Positions 14,235 through 17,105 of a stretch of 17,105 nt of DNA are shown piece after piece. Position 1 is the first letter of the stretch. Each line of letters opens with the position of its first letter. The notes below the pieces were generated by a model. It made no database searches and was not told the origin of the DNA. It saw only the letters and a list, made by a program, of their open reading frames with translations. The stretch spans positions 1-17,105 of the forward strand of contig JBJDYU010000019.1 of the NCBI GenBank assembly GCA_051867615.1, read 5' to 3'. The translations under genes were made by a program, and so were the position numbers. The DNA is from RGIG5472 sp051867615 (GTDB lineage Bacteria > Bacillota > Clostridia > Oscillospirales > Oscillospiraceae).

Positions 14235-14513
14235 ATGTACGAAGATAAGACTTTAGTTTGCAAAGAGTGCGGCAAGGAATTCGTTTTCACCGCCGGCGAG
14301 CAGGAGTTCTACGCGGAGCGCGGCTTCCAGAATGAGCCTCAGCGCTGCAAGGCCTGCCGTGACGCCCGCAAGAACGCGGCCCGCGGTCCCCGTGAGTATT
14401 TCACCGCTGTCTGCGCTGCCTGCGGCGGCGAGGCGAAGGTTCCCTTCGAGCCCAAGAGCGATCGTCCTGTGTACTGCAGCGAGTGCTTCGCCAAGATGAA
14501 GGAGCAGGGCTGA
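14235..14513 (+). CDS. Double zinc-ribbon protein (zf-trcl plus CxxC-x17-CxxC domain)
   Basis: The 92-aa protein contains four CxxC pairs. The first ribbon is C9/C12 (LVCKECGKEFVFT) with C38/C41 (QRCKACR); the second is C60/C63 (AVCAACGG) with C81/C84 (VYCSECF). Exactly 17 residues separate C63 and C81, and the sequence between them has KVPFEPKSDRPVYC, the pattern of the small CxxC-x17-CxxC family. The middle is basic (about 42-53, DARKNAARGPR), compatible with nucleic acid binding. Both domains probably bind one zinc each. The role is unknown; such proteins are common and small in Firmicutes. A GAGAGGG site (about 14221-14226) sits nine bases before the ATG. It follows the sigma factor gene after 40 bases and is likely co-transcribed, then terminates. 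Confidence 0.88.
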   Translation: MYEDKTLVCKECGKEFVFTAGEQEFYAERGFQNEPQRCKACRDARKNAARGPREYFTAVCAACGGEAKVPFEPKSDRPVYCSECFAKMKEQG

Positions 14514-14531
14514 TCCCTTATTTCCTGTCCA

Positions 14532-14564
14532 AAAAACACCTGCCGCTTTGCGGCAGGTGTTTTT
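14532..14564 (+). terminator. Intrinsic terminator after the zinc-ribbon gene
   Basis: A perfect 15-bp stem (14532-14546 with 14550-14564, including the A and T tracts) with a TTT loop and T-rich end. It may work on either strand. It closes the sigma factor/zinc-ribbon unit. Confidence 0.93.
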
Positions 14565-14596
14565 CTTGCATTTTTTGCCTTTTTCCCGCAATATAC

Positions 14597-14625
14597 TTGA
14601 AAAAAGGGGGAAAAGTGGGTATAAT
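14597..14625 (+). promoter_or_regulatory. Sigma-A promoter of the DUF1858 gene
   Basis: TTGAAA (14597-14602), a 17-base spacer and a perfect TATAAT (14620-14625) precede the DUF1858 start by about 35 bases. Confidence 0.83.
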
Positions 14626-14660
14626 ACCAGATACATTTTGATTCTGTGGAGGAACGCATC

Positions 14661-14885
14661 ATGATCGAGATCACGAAGGACACCATTATCGGCGACATTC
14701 TGGATATCGCGCCCCAGACCGCTCCCATCTTCTTTGGCATCGGTATGCACTGCCTGGGCTGCCCCTCTTCCCGGGGCGAGACCGTGGAGCAGGCCTGCAT
14801 GGTGCACGGCGTTGACTGCGACAAGCTGCTGGAGCTGGTGAACGAGGAAGCCAACAAGCCCGTGAGCGAGGACGCCGGGAAATAA
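14661..14885 (+). CDS. DUF1858 (hybrid-cluster-protein-associated redox disulfide domain) protein
   Basis: The 74-aa protein begins at ATG 14661 after GTGGAGGAA (14646-14654); the GTG within that site is an in-frame but unlikely start. It matches the DUF1858/TIGR03980 pattern: a short helix-rich ITKDTIIGDILDIAPQTAPIFFGIGMHC start, then CLGCPSSRGETVEQAC with C31 and C34, and a second helical half with GVDCDKLLELVNEE. The family's CxxC pair is thought to form a redox-active disulfide, and members are found fused to or beside hybrid cluster proteins in anaerobes. No such partner is encoded in the window, so it stands alone here, with its own promoter and terminator. Confidence 0.9.
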   Translation: MIEITKDTIIGDILDIAPQTAPIFFGIGMHCLGCPSSRGETVEQACMVHGVDCDKLLELVNEEANKPVSEDAGK

Positions 14886-14901
14886 ACGAGCCTGCAATGG
14901 G

Positions 14902-14928
14902 AAACGCATACGCTTTCGTATGCGTTTT
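14902..14928 (+). terminator. Intrinsic terminator after the DUF1858 gene
   Basis: AAACGCATACG (14902-14912) and CGTATGCGTTT (14917-14927) form a perfect 11-bp stem with a CTTT loop and end in TTTT. It lies between the convergent DUF1858 and ThpR-like genes. Confidence 0.9.
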
Positions 14929-14945
14929 CTATTCTGCCGGGGGGA

Positions 14946-15467
14946 CTACGCTTTCTCCAGCCGCCGTGTATAGCGGGGGAGGTAGAGGAGCCGTCCCTCC
15001 CGCCGGGTGGATTCCATGAGGCTGACCTCTCTTATTTCGCTGACGCTGCGCCCCAGCGCCCGTTCCACCGCCGCCAGATCCAGCGATCCGGCGGGGACGA
15101 AGCGGCGCACCAGCGTCAGATGCGGCTGAAAGGAGCGGCTTTCCAGTGAGAAGCCCTCCGCCCGCAGATTCCCGGAGACCTGCCGCTGCAGTTCCAGCAG
15201 AGGAGCGCAGCGCTCCGCGCCCGCCCAGTAAAGCTCCCCGAAGGCTCCAATGCGGCTGACCTCCAGCGAAAAAGCGGGGGCCTGTACTCTGGCTACGGCG
15301 GCTTTCGCCGCTTCCAGCCGGTCGGTCTCGCCGATAAAGGCCAGCGTCATATGCAGGTTTTCCGGCCGGGTGAAGGTCCCATGCCCCTGCTGCCGCAGGG
15401 CGCGGATAGCCGAAAGGAGCCGCTGCTCCGTTTCCCGGGAAAAATGGATGGCCACGAAAAGACGCAT
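14946..15467 (-). CDS. thpR: RNA 2',3'-cyclic phosphodiesterase, ThpR/LigT (2'-5' RNA ligase) family
   Basis: The 173-aa product is the only minus-strand gene in the window. It has the two HxTx motifs of the 2H phosphoesterase fold: H39/T41 in LHMTLAFIGET and H116/T118 in PHLTLVRRF, with the N-terminal MRLFVAIHFS strand typical of ThpR. These enzymes hydrolyse 2',3'-cyclic phosphate ends of RNA and in vitro also join tRNA half-molecules. The physiological role is unclear. An AAGGAG site sits 11 bases upstream of the start, slightly far. A small GC-rich hairpin (CGGCG/CGCCG, about 15487-15502) lies just before it. No clear promoter is seen in the 83-base divergent gap with trmK. Confidence 0.93.
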   Translation of the reverse strand: MRLFVAIHFSRETEQRLLSAIRALRQQGHGTFTRPENLHMTLAFIGETDRLEAAKAAVARVQAPAFSLEVSRIGAFGELYWAGAERCAPLLELQRQVSGNLRAEGFSLESRSFQPHLTLVRRFVPAGSLDLAAVERALGRSVSEIREVSLMESTRREGRLLYLPRYTRRLEKA

Positions 15468-15550
15468 GGAAAAGCACGCTCCTTCCGGCGGCGTACCGCC
15501 GTTTACTTACGGTTTCAGCTTAGCACATCGCAGTGGGGAGGGAAAGACCC

Positions 15551-16267
15551 ATGGCGGAAAAAGTTTTATCGCTGCAGCCGCGCCTGCGCCGTCTGGCGGA
15601 GCTGGTGCCTCAGGGCGCCTGCCTCGCGGACGTGGGAACGGACCACGGCTATATCCCGGTCCACCTCCTGCAGGCGGGCCGCATCCAGAGCGCCATCGCC
15701 TCGGATATCGGGCGGGAGCCGCTGGAACACGCCCGGCGCACGGCGGCGGAATACGGCCTTGCAGAGCGCATCGTGTTCCGCCTTTGCGACGGTCTTGCGG
15801 GCTTTGCGCCGGAGGAGGCGGACTGCATCCTCATCGCCGGTATGGGGGGCGAGACCATCGCCGCCATTCTGGAGGGCGCGCCCTGGCTGCGGCAGGGAGG
15901 CCATACGCTGCTGCTGCAGCCCATGACCCGGCAGGAGCTGCTGCGCACTTGGCTCACGGAGCACGGCTTCTGTATCCGGCAGGAGCATCTGGTGTTCGAC
16001 AAGGGGACGCTTTATAATATCTTCTGCGCCGCGGCGGGCGGGGCGCAGCCCCTGACCGAGGCGGAGCGCTTCGGCGGCGTGAGACTGGAGCAGGACCCGC
16101 TGTACGGCGAATATCTGACCTGGCAGGTCCGGAAGCTGCTGCAGGCGGCCTCCGGGCTTCGGCGGTCGAAGGACGGCGCAGCGCGGGAAAAGGCCGAGGC
16201 CATGGAGCGCACGGCGGCGCTGCTGCAGGAAAAGAGAGGAGAGTGGCTGGATGCCCAAGGTATGTGA
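15551..16267 (+). CDS. trmK: tRNA (adenine(22)-N1)-methyltransferase TrmK
   Basis: TrmK methylates N1 of A22 in the D-arm of some bacterial tRNAs using S-adenosylmethionine. From ATG 15551 it is 238 aa, eight bases after a GGGAGG site; an in-frame GTG at 15533 is rejected. The Rossmann methyltransferase core shows DVGTDHGYIP (27-36, SAM loop), SDI (51-53, end of strand 2), AGMGGETI (96-103, family-specific) and LLQPM (121-125). After about residue 170 comes a helical, coiled-coil-like C-terminal tail as in TrmK. The 3' end overlaps the Nif3-like gene by 17 bases, an arrangement known from many Firmicutes (yqfN-yqfO in Bacillus). Confidence 0.95.
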   Translation: MAEKVLSLQPRLRRLAELVPQGACLADVGTDHGYIPVHLLQAGRIQSAIASDIGREPLEHARRTAAEYGLAERIVFRLCDGLAGFAPEEADCILIAGMGGETIAAILEGAPWLRQGGHTLLLQPMTRQELLRTWLTEHGFCIRQEHLVFDKGTLYNIFCAAAGGAQPLTEAERFGGVRLEQDPLYGEYLTWQVRKLLQAASGLRRSKDGAAREKAEAMERTAALLQEKRGEWLDAQGM

Positions 16268-17039
16268 GATAGAATCCGCCCTGTTTGACTGGGCGCCGAA
16301 AGAGCTGGCGGCCTCCTGGGACAATGTGGGCCTGCTGGTGGGCGATCCCGCGCAGGAGGTCTCCGCCGTGCTGGTGGCGCTGGACGTGACGGAAGCGGTG
16401 GTGGAGGAAGCCGCCGCCATGGGCGCGGAGCTGATCGTGGCCCATCATCCGGTGATGAACTGCGCCTGGCGGCCGGTGCAGACCCTGCGGGAGGACGATC
16501 CCCAGGGGCGGAAGCTGCGCAAGCTGGTGCGGCTGGGCATTTCCGCCGTCTGTATGCACACCAATCTGGACGCAGCGGAAGGCGGCGTGAACGATGCGCT
16601 GGCGGAAAAGCTGGGCCTTACCGGGCTGGAGCCCCTGGGAGAGGACGGCATCGGCCGGATCGGCACGCTGAAAACGGAAAAAAGCCTTGCGGAATATACC
16701 GGGACTGTGGTAAAATTATTAAGTTGCAGCGGCGCGCGGTACCGCTCCGCGGGAAAGCCCGTATACCGGGTGGCGGTGGGCGGCGGCGCCTGCGGCGGGT
16801 ATATCGAAGCGGCGCTTGCCAAGGGCTGCGATACCTTCGTCACTTCCGATCTGAAGTATAACGACTTTCTCGATACCGAGGGGCTGAATCTCATCGACGC
16901 GGGCCATTTCCCCACGGAGAACGTGATCTGCCCCGTCATCGCCGAGCGGCTGGGCCGCCTGTTCCCGGAGCTTACGATCGTAACATCCGCTTCTCACCGG
17001 GAAGCGTTAGATTACTACATTACTGCTAAGGAGAGTTGA
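16251..17039 (+). CDS. Nif3-like dinuclear metal-centre protein (GTP cyclohydrolase I type 2 homologue)
   Basis: The 262-aa protein belongs to the NIF3/YqfO/YbgI family, hexameric proteins with a dinuclear metal site. Metal ligands visible are H65/H66 in LIVAHHPVMN, D107 in HTNLDAAEGGVND, and H219 and E223 in DAGHFPTE. It lacks the ~110-residue insertion found in the longer Bacillus YqfO, so it is the compact form. The family's physiological substrate is not settled; annotation as GTP cyclohydrolase is by homology only. AGAGGAGAG (about 16235-16243) precedes the ATG, which lies inside the trmK coding sequence, so the two genes are translationally coupled. The YebC gene follows three bases after its stop. 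Confidence 0.95.
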   Translation: MPKVCEIESALFDWAPKELAASWDNVGLLVGDPAQEVSAVLVALDVTEAVVEEAAAMGAELIVAHHPVMNCAWRPVQTLREDDPQGRKLRKLVRLGISAVCMHTNLDAAEGGVNDALAEKLGLTGLEPLGEDGIGRIGTLKTEKSLAEYTGTVVKLLSCSGARYRSAGKPVYRVAVGGGACGGYIEAALAKGCDTFVTSDLKYNDFLDTEGLNLIDAGHFPTENVICPVIAERLGRLFPELTIVTSASHREALDYYITAKES

Positions 17040-17042
17040 ACT

Positions 17043-17105
17043 ATGTCCGGACATTCCAAATGGCATAATATTCAGAAGACCAAGGGCGCGGCGGACGCCA
17101 AGCGC
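17043..17105 (+). CDS. YebC/PmpR family protein, first 21 codons (3' end outside window)
   Basis: The reading frame runs from ATG 17043 to the window edge and starts MSGHSKWHNIQKTKGAADAKR, the nearly invariant N-terminus of the YebC/PmpR family. AAGGAG (17029-17034) sits inside the end of the Nif3-like gene, eight bases before the ATG. YebC-family proteins act as transcriptional regulators in some bacteria, and related proteins help ribosomes pass proline stretches. Which role applies cannot be judged from 21 residues. Confidence 0.93.
   Translation, partial: MSGHSKWHNIQKTKGAADAKR

Noticed and set aside
1..17105. CRISPR arrays, tRNA or rRNA genes
   Set aside because: No regularly spaced direct repeats and no tRNA or rRNA consensus segments were seen on either strand by eye.

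Overview
This 17.1 kb window is high-GC, gene-dense bacterial chromosome. It most likely comes from an anaerobic, endospore-forming Clostridia lineage such as Oscillospiraceae (Clostridium cluster IV). That placement is an inference from several signs: a tRNA-Tyr T-box leader, SpoIID-domain, SpoIIM-like and SigH-like proteins, the queA-tgt-yajC-YrzE-type order, TrmK next to Nif3, and strong purine-rich ribosome binding sites with occasional TTG and GTG starts. I see no phage, plasmid, CRISPR or defence genes. Nearly all genes are on the + strand, with one exception (a ThpR-like gene at 14946-15467).

Layout. 1-455 is the 3' end of recN, with a promoter overlapping its stop codon. This promoter feeds a complete tyrosine T-box leader (UAC specifier, T-box, intrinsic terminator) and then tyrS. 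Between tyrS and the next gene lies about 475 bp holding a terminator, a compact array of hairpins (2134-2370) and a sigma-A promoter. That promoter drives a secreted SpoIID/LytB-domain protein and probably queA, a stand-alone TfoX C-terminal-domain protein and tgt, so both queuosine enzymes sit in one run. yajC has its own promoter and is followed by a YrzE/TIGR04086-like membrane protein, whose ribosome binding site lies in the 3' arm of a terminator-like hairpin.

After an A+T-rich gap come spoIIM-like and xerD genes, adjacent here as they are nearly so in Bacillus. The Holliday-junction operon follows: ruvC, ruvA, a 52-codon overlapping membrane-peptide gene, ruvB, then glmM. A SigH-like sigma factor gene comes next; its consensus promoter lies so close to the ATG that the mRNA may be leaderless. 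Then come a double zinc-ribbon protein, a DUF1858 redox-disulfide protein, the minus-strand ThpR-like gene, trmK overlapping nif3, and the first 21 codons of a YebC/PmpR gene.

Functionally the window combines DNA repair and recombination (RecN, RuvABC, XerD), tRNA charging and modification (TyrS, QueA, Tgt, TrmK), cell-wall precursor synthesis and remodelling (GlmM, SpoIID-domain, SpoIIM), and protein export (YajC). Most genes are ordinary housekeeping. The less explained parts are the hairpin array at 2134-2370, the possibly leaderless sigma-factor gene with an inverted repeat in its promoter spacer, the 52-aa gene inside ruvAB, and the hairpins around the yrzE-like and ruvC starts. No clearly new multi-gene system is visible.
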